Shown here: positions 1 to 8,437 of the stretch, one piece after another
Numbering within the stretch: position 1 is the first letter of the stretch
How the letters are laid out: each line of letters starts with the position of its first letter
Assembly: GCA_029261835.1 (NCBI GenBank)
Contig: JAJDAO010000043.1
Coordinates: 24,908-88,907, forward strand
DNA length: 64,000 nucleotides
Direction of reading: 5' to 3'
DNA from: Deltaproteobacteria bacterium
GTDB taxonomy: Bacteria > Myxococcota_A > UBA9160 > UBA4427
Notes under the pieces: model-generated
Told to the model about the DNA's origin: nothing
What the model saw: only the letters and a program-made list of their open reading frames with translations
Database searches by the model: none
Position numbers and translations under genes: made by a program

Positions 1-335
1 TTTCTACGATACTGGCCGTACGGACAGTAGAAAACGCCAGAGCGATGCCGGCCTTCGGTTCTCACCCGAGGGGATGACCAATCCGCATGCCTTGACGGAC
101 ACCACTCAGGCCGGCGCCGCGAAAGCTTCGAGGAAAACAGCCCAAGACCGCGAGCGCGTTCGATAAACGGAAGCCGCATGACAGAGCGGGGCCGGCAGCG
201 CAAAGCCGGTAGCCGGGGAAGAAGAGCGCGATGGTTCGGGATGGCCCTTCCATTGCCGGACGACGAAGATTCGGATCACTTTTTCTTGCGAGCTGCCCAC
301 TTACTCGTTGAGAAACTGATCGAGAGGGGCTGGAC
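1..335. other. Left-edge non-coding stretch
   Basis: No convincing gene is seen here. Short open frames on both strands lack recognisable domains and good ribosome sites. The last part holds the ribosome-binding site (gagagggg, about 321-328) for the sugar transferase that starts at 336. Confidence 0.5.
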
Positions 336-1745
336 GTGCTCAGGGAGTTTGGCAAGCGACTGTCGCTAATCTGGATGGTGATCTACGCGATCATCGGCGG
401 GGTGGTGTTTGCTCTGTTGGCGACCGTCCCGGAGCTGCGGCGGGGCGGGGCGATGTCAAGCTCCGATCTCGCCACACTCGGAGTGATCGGTGTGCTGTTC
501 ACCCTCGGCTGGCCAGTCATTCTGGGCCGCTTCGGGGTTTACGAGAGCCAGCGGCGGCAGGGGCTCGGCAGCCAGATCGCCCGCCTCTTTCTGGCCAACA
601 CCCTCGGCGCCTTGCTGCTCTCCGCACTCGCCTTGCTTCTCGGCGCGCCCGTTACCCCACTTCTCCCGCTGCTGCTAGGCGGCGTGCTCTTCCTATTCCA
701 TCTCTGCCTGCAGCTGCCCGTCTTCTACATTCTCCACGCGCTGCGCCGTTCCGGCCGGAATTTCCGCAACATCTTGATCATCGGTGCGGGTCCGCGGGCG
801 CGCACGATGATGGAGACCATGGATAGCCATGCCGACTGGGGATACCGCATTATCGGTTTCGTCGACGACGGAGCGTCCGAGTTCACTCCTTCGGTCCCAG
901 CCGATCGTATCTACAAGTATTCTGACTTTCCCAACATATTGCGGGATCACACCGTCGACGAAGTCTTGGTCGCGTGCCCGCGCTCGATGCTGAGTTCTCT
1001 GGCGCCGATCGTGAATGAGTGTGCAATGATCGGTGTCCCGCTGACCATGCTCACGGATCTCTTCGGCGATCATCTCCCGCCGCCGCGCATCAGCCGCTTT
1101 GCCGAGATGAGCACCCTGAGCTTTGCTCCAGTGCATCACAACGAAGTCGAGCTCTTGGCGAAGCGAGGCGTCGACATCGTCGGCGCGGTGATCGGGCTCG
1201 CCATCACGGCTCCATTGATCGCGGCCGCCGCTCTCGCAGTCCGAGTGACGTCGAGCGGGCCAGCGTTGTTCCGGCAGGTTCGATCCGGCATCAACGGCCG
1301 GCCCTTCGAAATGTTGAAGCTGCGGACGATGGTGGCAGATGCCGAGGTCCGCAAGGCGAGCGTGCTGCATCTGAATGAGATGAGTGGACCCGTCTTCAAG
1401 ATCGAGAACGATCCCCGCATCACTCCGGTGGGACGCGTGCTGCGCAAGTGGAGCATCGACGAGCTACCGCAGCTGTGCAATGTCTTGCGCGGTGACATGA
1501 GCCTCGTAGGGCCACGCCCTCCGACACCCGATGAGGTCGCGCAGTATCGCGGTAGCGATCGCCGTCGACTGTCGATGCGGCCCGGGCTGACTTGCCTGTG
1601 GCAGGTCAGTGGGCGAAACGAGATCGACTTCGAGGAGTGGATGAAGCTCGATATCGAGTACATCGACAGCTGGTCGCTGACCAATGACTTCCGAATCATG
1701 GCCCGCACGGTTCCCGAGGTCTTGATGGCGCGTGGCGCGAGCTGA
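336..1745 (+). CDS. Exopolysaccharide polyprenyl-phosphate sugar transferase (WcaJ/PssA-like)
   Basis: Polyprenyl glycosylphosphotransferase that starts repeat-unit synthesis by moving a sugar-1-phosphate onto undecaprenyl phosphate at the inner membrane. The 469-residue protein has N-terminal hydrophobic segments within about residues 8-130, a CoA-binding-like Rossmann region (ILIIGAGPRAR, near 148), a membrane helix near 280, and the catalytic sugar transferase domain at the C-terminus. The hallmark motifs KLRTMVADAE, DELPQLCNVLRGDMSLVGPR and RPGLTCLWQVSGR are all present. The GTG start is supported by gagaggggc just upstream. It converges on the export operon at 1785-5698, which fits one exopolysaccharide locus. 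The transferred sugar cannot be read from sequence. Confidence 0.93.
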   Translation: MLREFGKRLSLIWMVIYAIIGGVVFALLATVPELRRGGAMSSSDLATLGVIGVLFTLGWPVILGRFGVYESQRRQGLGSQIARLFLANTLGALLLSALALLLGAPVTPLLPLLLGGVLFLFHLCLQLPVFYILHALRRSGRNFRNILIIGAGPRARTMMETMDSHADWGYRIIGFVDDGASEFTPSVPADRIYKYSDFPNILRDHTVDEVLVACPRSMLSSLAPIVNECAMIGVPLTMLTDLFGDHLPPPRISRFAEMSTLSFAPVHHNEVELLAKRGVDIVGAVIGLAITAPLIAAAALAVRVTSSGPALFRQVRSGINGRPFEMLKLRTMVADAEVRKASVLHLNEMSGPVFKIENDPRITPVGRVLRKWSIDELPQLCNVLRGDMSLVGPRPPTPDEVAQYRGSDRRRLSMRPGLTCLWQVSGRNEIDFEEWMKLDIEYIDSWSLTNDFRIMARTVPEVLMARGAS

Positions 1746-1784
1746 TTCGAGCACGCTTCAGAGATACGCCCGCCATGGCCTGTG

Positions 1785-3209
1785 TTACGAGAGCGTGTAG
1801 ATCGAACCAAGCAGGGGCGGGCTGCCGACGCGCTCGAGGTGCTCTGGGCTGAGGACTACCGGGTCGATCAGTTCGAGGCCGATCCCGGTAGTGAGGGCGA
1901 GCAGGATGCTGGCAGCCAACCCGATGATCAGGAGACGCATAGGAGACTCTACGGGCTCGCTCGGGCGCTCGGCGTGGTCGAGCAGGCTCACGCGCGGACC
2001 CTGCTGAGCGGACTCCAGCGTCTCGGCCAGCTGCGCGTCCTGCACCTTTCGCAGGAACTCGAGATAGGTCTCACGCAACACCGTGGCGCGCTCGTTGAGG
2101 ACCTGAAGTGCCTCCGCATTGTTCGGAATGTGCGATGCCCGGGCGTCCAGCTCCCGAATCTCCTCGACCGTCACTGCGAATGTCTCCCGCAAACTGTCGA
2201 GTGAACGTTGCGCCCCGGGGATGAGGTCCTCCTGTGAGTCGCTCGACTGCTCGAGAAGCTCGCTGACTGCACTTACTTCGCTCTCGACCTGTTGGATGCG
2301 ACTTCTCAACGCAACCACGTTGGGATGCTCTTCTGTATGCATGCCCAGCTGCATGGCCAGCTCCATTCTCAGCTCCCCGAGCACTTCCTTCAGGTTCGAT
2401 TCGATCCCCTCGCTATTCTGGAGCTGCACGAGCCGCTCGTCGGCCGCACCAATCCGGTCGATGAGACCCTGACGCCGCAGCTCCAGACGCTCGAGCTTCC
2501 TCAGCAGGGTCTCCTGGTCTCCGGGCATCTCACCGGGGTGAGCCCGCTGAAACTCCGAGATCTCGGCGTTGGCTTCCCTCAGATCCCCCTCGGCCCGCAC
2601 CAGCTCGCGCCGCAGAAACTCGGTAGTCGTGCGCGCCTGCTGACTGCGTTTCTCGATGCTCGCATTGATGAAACCATTGGCGAGATCGTTGGCCACACTG
2701 GCGGCAGCACTTGGATTCTCGGATTCGTAGCGAATCAGGAAGATCGAGGCGGTCTCAGTACTCCGGCGACGGCGATCCTCGACTGCACGCTGTGGCTCGA
2801 TGGTGATCTTCTCGCGCATCGCCGCGATGACCCGGGCCAGGTCCAGCTTCTCGCGGAGCCCGGAGTAGAGATCGTACTTCTCGATGAGTGCCGCGAGGTT
2901 CTGCTGAGAGATCACCTCGCCCACGAGGGCGTTGATGTTCGCCAGCGAATCCAGCCCGGAGACCGTCGAGCGTACGAACTCCTCTGAAATCTGCTGGCTC
3001 GAGACCAAGACCGTCGCCTGCGCGCGATACTCGGGCTTTGCCGTCAGGTAGATGCCCGTTGTAGCGCCAAGCGCGAGAACCAGTGAGAGCAGCATCCAGA
3101 TCCAACGTCGCCGCAAGATGCCAAGCGGATTGAGGATCAATGCCATGACCTGGGTCATCAGGGCATCGGCTCCCTCCTCGTCGGTCTTCCAGACGGGTTC
3201 AAAACTCAT
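1785..3209 (-). CDS. Wzz/GNVR-type polysaccharide chain-length determinant
   Basis: Inner-membrane polysaccharide co-polymerase that sets chain length and works with the tyrosine kinase encoded just upstream. An N-terminal membrane helix (WIWMLLSLVLALGATTGIYL) is followed by the Wzz domain (YRAQATVLVSSQ), a long helical coiled-coil periplasmic region (about residues 170-390) and a second membrane helix near the C-terminus (LLIIGLAASILLALTTGIGL). I chose the ATG at 3209 over the longer open frame because the latter overlaps the kinase gene; 3209 lies 22 bp after that gene's stop. It is the last gene of the Wza-ATPase-kinase-Wzz operon. The arrangement matches exosortase-A-associated loci. Confidence 0.9.
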   Translation of the reverse strand: MSFEPVWKTDEEGADALMTQVMALILNPLGILRRRWIWMLLSLVLALGATTGIYLTAKPEYRAQATVLVSSQQISEEFVRSTVSGLDSLANINALVGEVISQQNLAALIEKYDLYSGLREKLDLARVIAAMREKITIEPQRAVEDRRRRSTETASIFLIRYESENPSAAASVANDLANGFINASIEKRSQQARTTTEFLRRELVRAEGDLREANAEISEFQRAHPGEMPGDQETLLRKLERLELRRQGLIDRIGAADERLVQLQNSEGIESNLKEVLGELRMELAMQLGMHTEEHPNVVALRSRIQQVESEVSAVSELLEQSSDSQEDLIPGAQRSLDSLRETFAVTVEEIRELDARASHIPNNAEALQVLNERATVLRETYLEFLRKVQDAQLAETLESAQQGPRVSLLDHAERPSEPVESPMRLLIIGLAASILLALTTGIGLELIDPVVLSPEHLERVGSPPLLGSIYTLS

Positions 3210-3231
3210 CCGCGAACCTTGACTCCACCGC

Positions 3232-4026
3232 TCACGAGGATTCCTCCTCGAATTCGTCGTAGTAGTATGCATCGCGCCGATGCTTCGGCGCCGGGGTGTG
3301 ATTCAGAATCTTGCCGATGAGCTGCCCGTCCGGCAGCAGGTCGAGCATTTCCTGGAACCTGCTCACACGCGTTTCACCCGCACGGGCGACTGCAAGGCAG
3401 GCCACCGCCCGCCGCAGGATCAGCGTGGAGTCGGGAACGATGAGCGTCGGCGGTGTATCGATGATGACCGTTGAGTAGCGCGCCTCCAGCTGGCGGAGCA
3501 TCTCCGCGAAGGCGGGCAGAACGAGCAGTTCGTGGGCCGCCTTGTGCGCGTCGACACCCGCATAAACGTCGAGGGCGGGATGAGCGAACGAGAGCAGCAC
3601 TTGCTCGAGCGTGGCTCGGCCCAGCAGAACCGATTCCACACCGACGCTGGCGGCAACTCCCAGCTGACCGGCCAACGAGGGGTTGCGCAGATCGAGATCC
3701 ACCAAGGCCACGCTGCGCTCGTTGCTCAGTGACGCGAGCGCCGCGGCGATATTGCAGGCCACCGTCGTCTTGCCCTCGTTTCGCAATGCGCTCACGATGG
3801 CCAGACTGCGAACTCCACGACTCTCCAGCTCTCCGCGAATGCGCAGCGCCAGATGCCGGTGGCGCTCGACATGAACCAGAACGTGATCCAGGGTGCGGAA
3901 GGGAGCTGTCGGCGATGTCGAATCAGGCAACGGCGGCAAAGCGCTGTCCGGCGGAGGCCTCTGCCCATGACCGCCTAGCTCACGCTCTGCGTTTGCCTTC
4001 TTCAGTGCTTCCGCGATTTCGCCCAC
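3232..4026 (-). CDS. Bacterial tyrosine autokinase (BY-kinase, CpsD/CapB type)
   Basis: Cytoplasmic P-loop kinase that phosphorylates its own tyrosine tail and cycles with the Wzz protein during exopolysaccharide export. Visible are a Walker A (ALRNEGKTT, near residue 80), a Walker A' (VALVDLDLRNPS), a Walker B-like VIIDTPP, and a C-terminal tyrosine cluster (RRDAYYYDEFEEES). At 264 residues it is the stand-alone cytoplasmic form, with the membrane part supplied by the neighbouring Wzz protein. Its start directly abuts the stop of the ExeA-like gene (4027), so translation is probably coupled. Confidence 0.9.
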   Translation of the reverse strand: MGEIAEALKKANAERELGGHGQRPPPDSALPPLPDSTSPTAPFRTLDHVLVHVERHRHLALRIRGELESRGVRSLAIVSALRNEGKTTVACNIAAALASLSNERSVALVDLDLRNPSLAGQLGVAASVGVESVLLGRATLEQVLLSFAHPALDVYAGVDAHKAAHELLVLPAFAEMLRQLEARYSTVIIDTPPTLIVPDSTLILRRAVACLAVARAGETRVSRFQEMLDLLPDGQLIGKILNHTPAPKHRRDAYYYDEFEEESS

Positions 4027-4875
4027 TCAGTCCTCCAGGCCGAGGGCATCCGCGAACCCGGCCTCGCGACTGCCACCCATCGACTTTGCCTTCTCCTCCA
4101 CGAACTCAGGCGGAACAGGGCGAAGACCCTTCGAGTAAGCCGATAGCAGGACACGGTCTGCGAGCAAGCTGATGAGTCGAGGACAGCCGCCGGAGAACCA
4201 GAAGAATGTGGACTCGACACCGCCCTCGAAGACCTCCTCGAAGTGACCGCCCGCCACACCAATGCGGTGCGCGAGATAGGGCTGCATCTCGTCCGGCCTG
4301 AGTGGCGCCATGTGGTGCTCGACGGCAATCCGCTGTCGAAGCTGCCGCAAAGCGGGTGTCGAGAGCTTCCGCATCAGCTCCGGCTGCCCCGTGAGCACGA
4401 TCTGCATCAGCTTCTCGGTGTCGGTCTCGAGATTGGAGAGGAGGCGAATCTCCTCGAGCGTTTCCTCGTCCAGGTTCTGAGCCTCGTCGATGATCAGAAC
4501 CGTGTTGCGACCAAGCCTCAGGCGCTCGAGGAGCATGCGATTGAGCGCGATCAGGTGATCGGCCGTCGTCCGGAACTCCCCTTCGATGCCAAACTCCGCC
4601 GCGATCAGCTTCAGGAGATCCAGCGGTGTCAGGTCGATCGTGTTCAGGACCAGGGCCGTATCCGTGTCGGGGGGGATCTGGGAGAGGGCGGCACGCAGGA
4701 GCGTCGTCTTGCCCGTCCCCACTTCTCCTGTGAGGAGCAGGAAGCCCTTGTGGCGCGTAATACCGTAGACGAGAGCCGCCAGCCCCTCCTGATGCGTCTC
4801 CGATAGCCACAGGAAGCGCGGATCGGGAGTGAGTGAGAACGGCGACTCTCGGAAGCCGAAGAATGTCTCGTACAT
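4027..4875 (-). CDS. ExeA/GspA-like AAA ATPase of the exopolysaccharide locus
   Basis: AAA ATPase of the ExeA family, found in exosortase-A loci between the export lipoprotein and the kinase; its exact role there is unknown. The start MYETFFGFRESPFSLTPDP is the classic ExeA N-terminus, so I used the ATG at 4875, which has AAGGA upstream, rather than an upstream start. Walker A is LTGEVGTGKTT (near residue 50) and Walker B is VLIIDEAQNL. No C-terminal membrane or peptidoglycan-binding domain follows, so it is the short cytoplasmic form (282 residues). Confidence 0.9.
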   Translation of the reverse strand: MYETFFGFRESPFSLTPDPRFLWLSETHQEGLAALVYGITRHKGFLLLTGEVGTGKTTLLRAALSQIPPDTDTALVLNTIDLTPLDLLKLIAAEFGIEGEFRTTADHLIALNRMLLERLRLGRNTVLIIDEAQNLDEETLEEIRLLSNLETDTEKLMQIVLTGQPELMRKLSTPALRQLRQRIAVEHHMAPLRPDEMQPYLAHRIGVAGGHFEEVFEGGVESTFFWFSGGCPRLISLLADRVLLSAYSKGLRPVPPEFVEEKAKSMGGSREAGFADALGLED

Positions 4876-4975
4876 CGGCGTCCTTATCGGCTCTCTGACG
4901 GGTAGGGATGATAGTCCAATTCCACTCACGCGGTTCGCATCGACCCCAGGGGAGCGAGGCGCAGCACCGACAGAA

Positions 4976-5698
4976 TCAGAAGATTGCCGCAGCGGTGAAG
5001 AGCCCCGTCCCAGCCGAAAGGATCTGCTGGAACGGGAAGAGAATCACCTGAAGTCCATACCCAACCCGCGCCAGCACGTTCGGCGGCACCACCAACATGT
5101 CTCCACCGCGCATCATCATGTTACTGCTCAGATCCCCGCTCTGAATGCCGGCCAGATCGACCACGAAGACCTCCGTCGTCTCTCCGTTCGTGCGAATCAG
5201 CCGGACCTTCCTCTTCGATCCGAAGATCGTCGTACCGCCGCGCAGCCCGATCGCCTCGGAAACCCGAGTCTCGGTCGTCAACGGAAATGTGCCCGGATCG
5301 CGAACCTCTCCGAAGACGGTCACCGATATGCTCTGCGAGGCGGTGACGGCGACTGTCGCGCGCGCATCGCGCTTGAAGCGACTCACTCGATCCTCGATAT
5401 CCTGGGCGATCTCCTCCACCGTACGCCCCGCCGCGGCGACGTCGCCGATCAAATCGATCGAGATCTTGCCATCCGGCCGAACGACGGCTGTGCGCTCGAT
5501 GATCGGGTCGGGAAGTATCGTGACGAACAGCTGATCCGGCGAGCCGACGACGTACGTCGCGGCAGTCGGTCTGACCGGAGGCGGCATCTGACGTGTCGCA
5601 CAGGACACCGCGCAGAGGCCCATCAGCGCGATGGCACAGACCACGGTGAGCCCGCTGGTGATTCCTTCACTCCTGACGACTGCCGTCTCTCGTCGCAC
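4976..5698 (-). CDS. Wza-like polysaccharide export lipoprotein
   Basis: Outer-membrane polysaccharide export protein. A hydrophobic N-terminal segment ends in a possible lipobox cysteine (AVSCATR, C33). Then come a Poly_export domain (YVVGSPDQLFVTILPDP) and SLBB-type beta-grasp repeats (SVTVFGEVRDPGTFPL). A hydrophobic C-terminus (LQVILFPFQQILSAGTG) fits a membrane-spanning helix as in Wza. It is the first gene of the leftward operon, about 100 bp before the ExeA-like ATPase. The N-terminal region is long for a signal peptide, so the true start may be internal. Confidence 0.88.
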   Translation of the reverse strand: MRRETAVVRSEGITSGLTVVCAIALMGLCAVSCATRQMPPPVRPTAATYVVGSPDQLFVTILPDPIIERTAVVRPDGKISIDLIGDVAAAGRTVEEIAQDIEDRVSRFKRDARATVAVTASQSISVTVFGEVRDPGTFPLTTETRVSEAIGLRGGTTIFGSKRKVRLIRTNGETTEVFVVDLAGIQSGDLSSNMMMRGGDMLVVPPNVLARVGYGLQVILFPFQQILSAGTGLFTAAAIF

Positions 5699-5858
5699 TT
5701 CCGCCCCCTCCAGACTGCACGCATGTGCTCGTGTCGGCTCGAGTCTACCCTCGAAGGTAGCGATAGGTAGCCTTGGCTCCGCCCCACCTGCCTCGCGACA
5801 GCCAAATCAGAGCGGCAGCGCGATCACAGCGGATCTGCCAAGCGCGCCCGGCCTGGGC

Positions 5859-6203
5859 TCATCCGCTCCGGGAGTCGGACCCGGTGCCGAGGCGAAACTG
5901 GAAGCGAGTGTGCCCGATCTGGATCTCATCCCCGTCACCGAGCGTGGCAGATCTCACACGCTTGCCATTCACCTTGGTCCCGTTGGTGGACTGCAGGTCC
6001 TCAACGGCGAATTCACCCGTCTCGCTATCCCACAGGATCAACACGTGCTCGCGGCTGATCCCCTCATCGAGAAGAGTAATGTCGGTCGTCGGATTGCGCC
6101 CGATCAGCGTCTCGTCGGAGATCAGGTCGTAGGTCATGCCCTCGAACCCTCCGTTGAGGATCAGTAGCCGCCCACGAACCGCGCTCGCTCCTGTGTGACT
6201 CAT
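5859..6203 (-). CDS. Small FHA-domain protein
   Basis: A 114-residue protein consisting almost only of a forkhead-associated phosphothreonine-binding domain. The signature residues are present: IGRNPTTDI (glycine-arginine), SREHV (serine and histidine) and LQSTNGTKVNGKR. It probably recruits a phosphorylated partner, perhaps in Ser/Thr kinase signalling; no kinase is next to it. It lies 160 bp upstream of the export lipoprotein gene on the same strand, so it may share that operon. Confidence 0.88.
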   Translation of the reverse strand: MSHTGASAVRGRLLILNGGFEGMTYDLISDETLIGRNPTTDITLLDEGISREHVLILWDSETGEFAVEDLQSTNGTKVNGKRVRSATLGDGDEIQIGHTRFQFRLGTGSDSRSG

Positions 6204-6346
6204 CGCCGCTCACCAAGTCGGTGGATGCACTCGGAAATGTCCGAGTCGAACGGCGAGCTTATCGGCGTTGCTGAAGCAGGGCTTGAGACACGGCAGGCGA
6301 GCCGCTGGTGCCGCTTCCAGGGCATCCAGAGGCCCCGGTAGCCGGC

Positions 6347-7153
6347 TCAGCGCAGCCGCCGGTTGCTGAGGGCAGGAATCGCCCGCCGGACTCGCTCGAG
6401 GCCGTCCAGGTCGCAGTCGGCGAAGATCACGGTGGGCCGATCGCCCGCCTGGGCAAGAACGATCCCCCACGGGTCGACGATGATCGATCGTCCATGGCTG
6501 GCTCGATCCGGGCAGTGCCGGCCGCACTGGGCCGGCGCGACGACGAAGGCCTGATTCTCGATCGCCCGCGCCCGCAGCAAGACCTGCCAGTGATCCTTGC
6601 CCGTCTGCGGCGTGAAGGCGCTGGGCACGGTTATCCAGCGAGCACCGCGTTCGGCCTGGGCACGGTAGAGCTCCGGAAAGCGCAGGTCGTAGCAGACCGA
6701 CAGACCCACGCCGCCGAAAGGCGTCTCCGCCACCACCACATCGCTGCCCGCCGAGAAGTGCTCCGACTCGCGGAAGCAATCCTCACCCGCTCCGCCGAGA
6801 TCGACGTCAAAGAGGTGAATCTTGCGATAGCGCGCCACCTCGTCGCCGTTTGGGGCGATCAGCAAGCTGGTGTTGTAGACACGGCGATCGCCGGGAATCT
6901 CTTCCGGGAAGGTTCCGCCGAGAAGCCACACGGACTTCTCGCGCGCAATCTCGAGCAGAAAACGCACGATCTCGCCAGCCGGTCCTTGAGCGTGGGGAAT
7001 AGGCTGCCCCTCACGGCGCATGTAGGCGAAGTTCTCCGGCAGGGCAACGAACTGTGCGCCTCGATCGGCAGCCGCAGAAATGGCGCTCCTCGCCGCAGCG
7101 AGATTGGCTGCCAGATCGTCATTGGAGCTGGTTTGGACGACCGCAACCCTCAT
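6347..7153 (-). CDS. Nitrilase-family carbon-nitrogen hydrolase (Nit/deaminated glutathione amidase-like)
   Basis: Cytoplasmic amidase of the nitrilase superfamily, closest in look to the Nit1 branch that repairs deaminated glutathione. The Glu-Lys-Cys triad is visible: E40 in LPENFAY, K111 in YRKIHLFDVD and C154 in VCYDLRFPELY. The 268-residue length is typical. The open frame extends far upstream, but MRVAVVQTSS is the standard family start and the upstream part overlaps another gene in a different frame. It follows the degenerate NtrC-like gene by about 98 bp. The substrate is inferred from family only. Confidence 0.9.
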   Translation of the reverse strand: MRVAVVQTSSNDDLAANLAAARSAISAAADRGAQFVALPENFAYMRREGQPIPHAQGPAGEIVRFLLEIAREKSVWLLGGTFPEEIPGDRRVYNTSLLIAPNGDEVARYRKIHLFDVDLGGAGEDCFRESEHFSAGSDVVVAETPFGGVGLSVCYDLRFPELYRAQAERGARWITVPSAFTPQTGKDHWQVLLRARAIENQAFVVAPAQCGRHCPDRASHGRSIIVDPWGIVLAQAGDRPTVIFADCDLDGLERVRRAIPALSNRRLR

Positions 7154-7251
7154 TCGCGTAACCCAGCGCGTATCACCGCCAGCGAGTTTCGAGGAGCGGC
7201 CTCGCGAATGCCCCCACCTGCCGCTCGTACCCGCTCGGCCGCAGCAATCCC

Positions 7252-8268
7252 CTAAGAACGGAACTGCGTCGGGTCGACACCCGTTCTGCGAATGACGTCG
7301 TAGAAGTCCTTGCGGTCCTTCTTGGCGAGCCGTGCCGCTCGACTGATGTTCCCCGAGCAGCGCCGCAGCAAGCCCTCGACGTAGCGGGTCTCGAACGCGC
7401 GCTTGGCCTCCTTGAAGGACGGCACCTCGTCGCCTTCCGTGGAGAGCATCAATGCCTCTGCCGAGACCGACCCGCTGCCCGAGAGGCGCACCGCCTGGCG
7501 GATTCGTTCGCGGAGTTCGCGAACGTTCCCCAACCAGCTCTCCTCGACCAGCCAGCGACGAGCGTCCACCGTGAATCCGACTGCCGACACACCCGCCTCC
7601 TCCGCAAACTCTGCCAGAAAGTGGGCAGCGAGAGGCAGGATGTCTTCGGCTCGCTCGGCGAGCGAGGCCAGTTTCAGTGTCTGGGCTGTGATCCCACTCA
7701 AAGCGTTCTCGGCGTGGGTGTCGGCGGTACCGATGATCCGGGTGCGCAGCGCAGTCGTCTCGTTGCTCCCCTCTCTCCGGAATACGCCATCGCGCAGCAC
7801 CTCGGCCACGCGTCGGCGAACGGCCTGCGAGAGGAGATCGATGCGCTCGATCACGAGGGTGCCCTCGGCCGCGTGCACGAGTCCCCCCTCGTAGCCTCCC
7901 GTGGAGAGTGGGTCGGCCTCCGGCGTCGCGCCGAAGATCTCGCGCGCTTGGAGACCCTCGGGTGTGCCACCGCCCGGCACGACGACCAGCGGTCCGCCAG
8001 CGCGCTGGCTCCACTCGTGAATGGCTCGTGCAAAGTGTTGACGGCCGCTGCCGCTCGGGCCCAGGATGAGGAGCGCCGAGCCCGATCGAGCCAGGGCGCT
8101 CGCCTGATCGACCGCCCTCTGCGAAACGCCACTCGCTAGGATGATCCGGTCGCCACGACGGCGACCCGACCGATGCTCCACCACTGGACGGCTGCTGATG
8201 GCGGCGACACCGACGGGGTTGAGGATCCCCGGTCCAGGCGCTTCGAGAGACGTTTGATTGTCCGACAT
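7252..8268 (-). CDS. Degenerate NtrC-like AAA+ regulator with Fis-type HTH
   Basis: 338-residue relative of sigma-54 activators with an AAA+ domain (about residues 40-260) and a C-terminal Fis-like helix-turn-helix (LLRRCSGNISRAARLAKKDR). Key residues are missing. The Walker A reads GPSGSGRQH instead of GxxGxGK[TS], the Walker B reads TLVIERIDLL instead of an Asp-Glu pair, and the GAFTGA loop that contacts sigma-54 is replaced by GATPEADPLS. No receiver domain is present. It therefore probably binds DNA without ATP-driven sigma-54 activation. It is divergent from mutL. Its target is unknown. Confidence 0.85.
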   Translation of the reverse strand: MSDNQTSLEAPGPGILNPVGVAAISSRPVVEHRSGRRRGDRIILASGVSQRAVDQASALARSGSALLILGPSGSGRQHFARAIHEWSQRAGGPLVVVPGGGTPEGLQAREIFGATPEADPLSTGGYEGGLVHAAEGTLVIERIDLLSQAVRRRVAEVLRDGVFRREGSNETTALRTRIIGTADTHAENALSGITAQTLKLASLAERAEDILPLAAHFLAEFAEEAGVSAVGFTVDARRWLVEESWLGNVRELRERIRQAVRLSGSGSVSAEALMLSTEGDEVPSFKEAKRAFETRYVEGLLRRCSGNISRAARLAKKDRKDFYDVIRRTGVDPTQFRS

Positions 8269-8437
8269 GGCACAAAGCCCCCAGGTGCGTTGATGTCTGA
8301 ACCAGAAGTATTTAGATTTCGGAATCTTGTCAATGCTTTTTGCGGGTCTGCTCCCCTTGGGACAGATACCGCAAAATCCAGGTAGCTACGATGGTAACTC
8401 GCCGCAGGACGAAATTGCGAGAAAATTAGGGGAAAAT

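Noticed and set aside
6347..8275. 642-residue frame covering the amidase and the region upstream
   Set aside because: Only the last 268 residues match the nitrilase family; the rest is out-of-frame reading of the NtrC-like gene, so no fusion is claimed.
8327..8345. TGTCAATGC..TTTTTGC as a sigma-54 promoter near the NtrC-like gene
   Set aside because: The GG of the -24 element is missing and the spacing is wrong.
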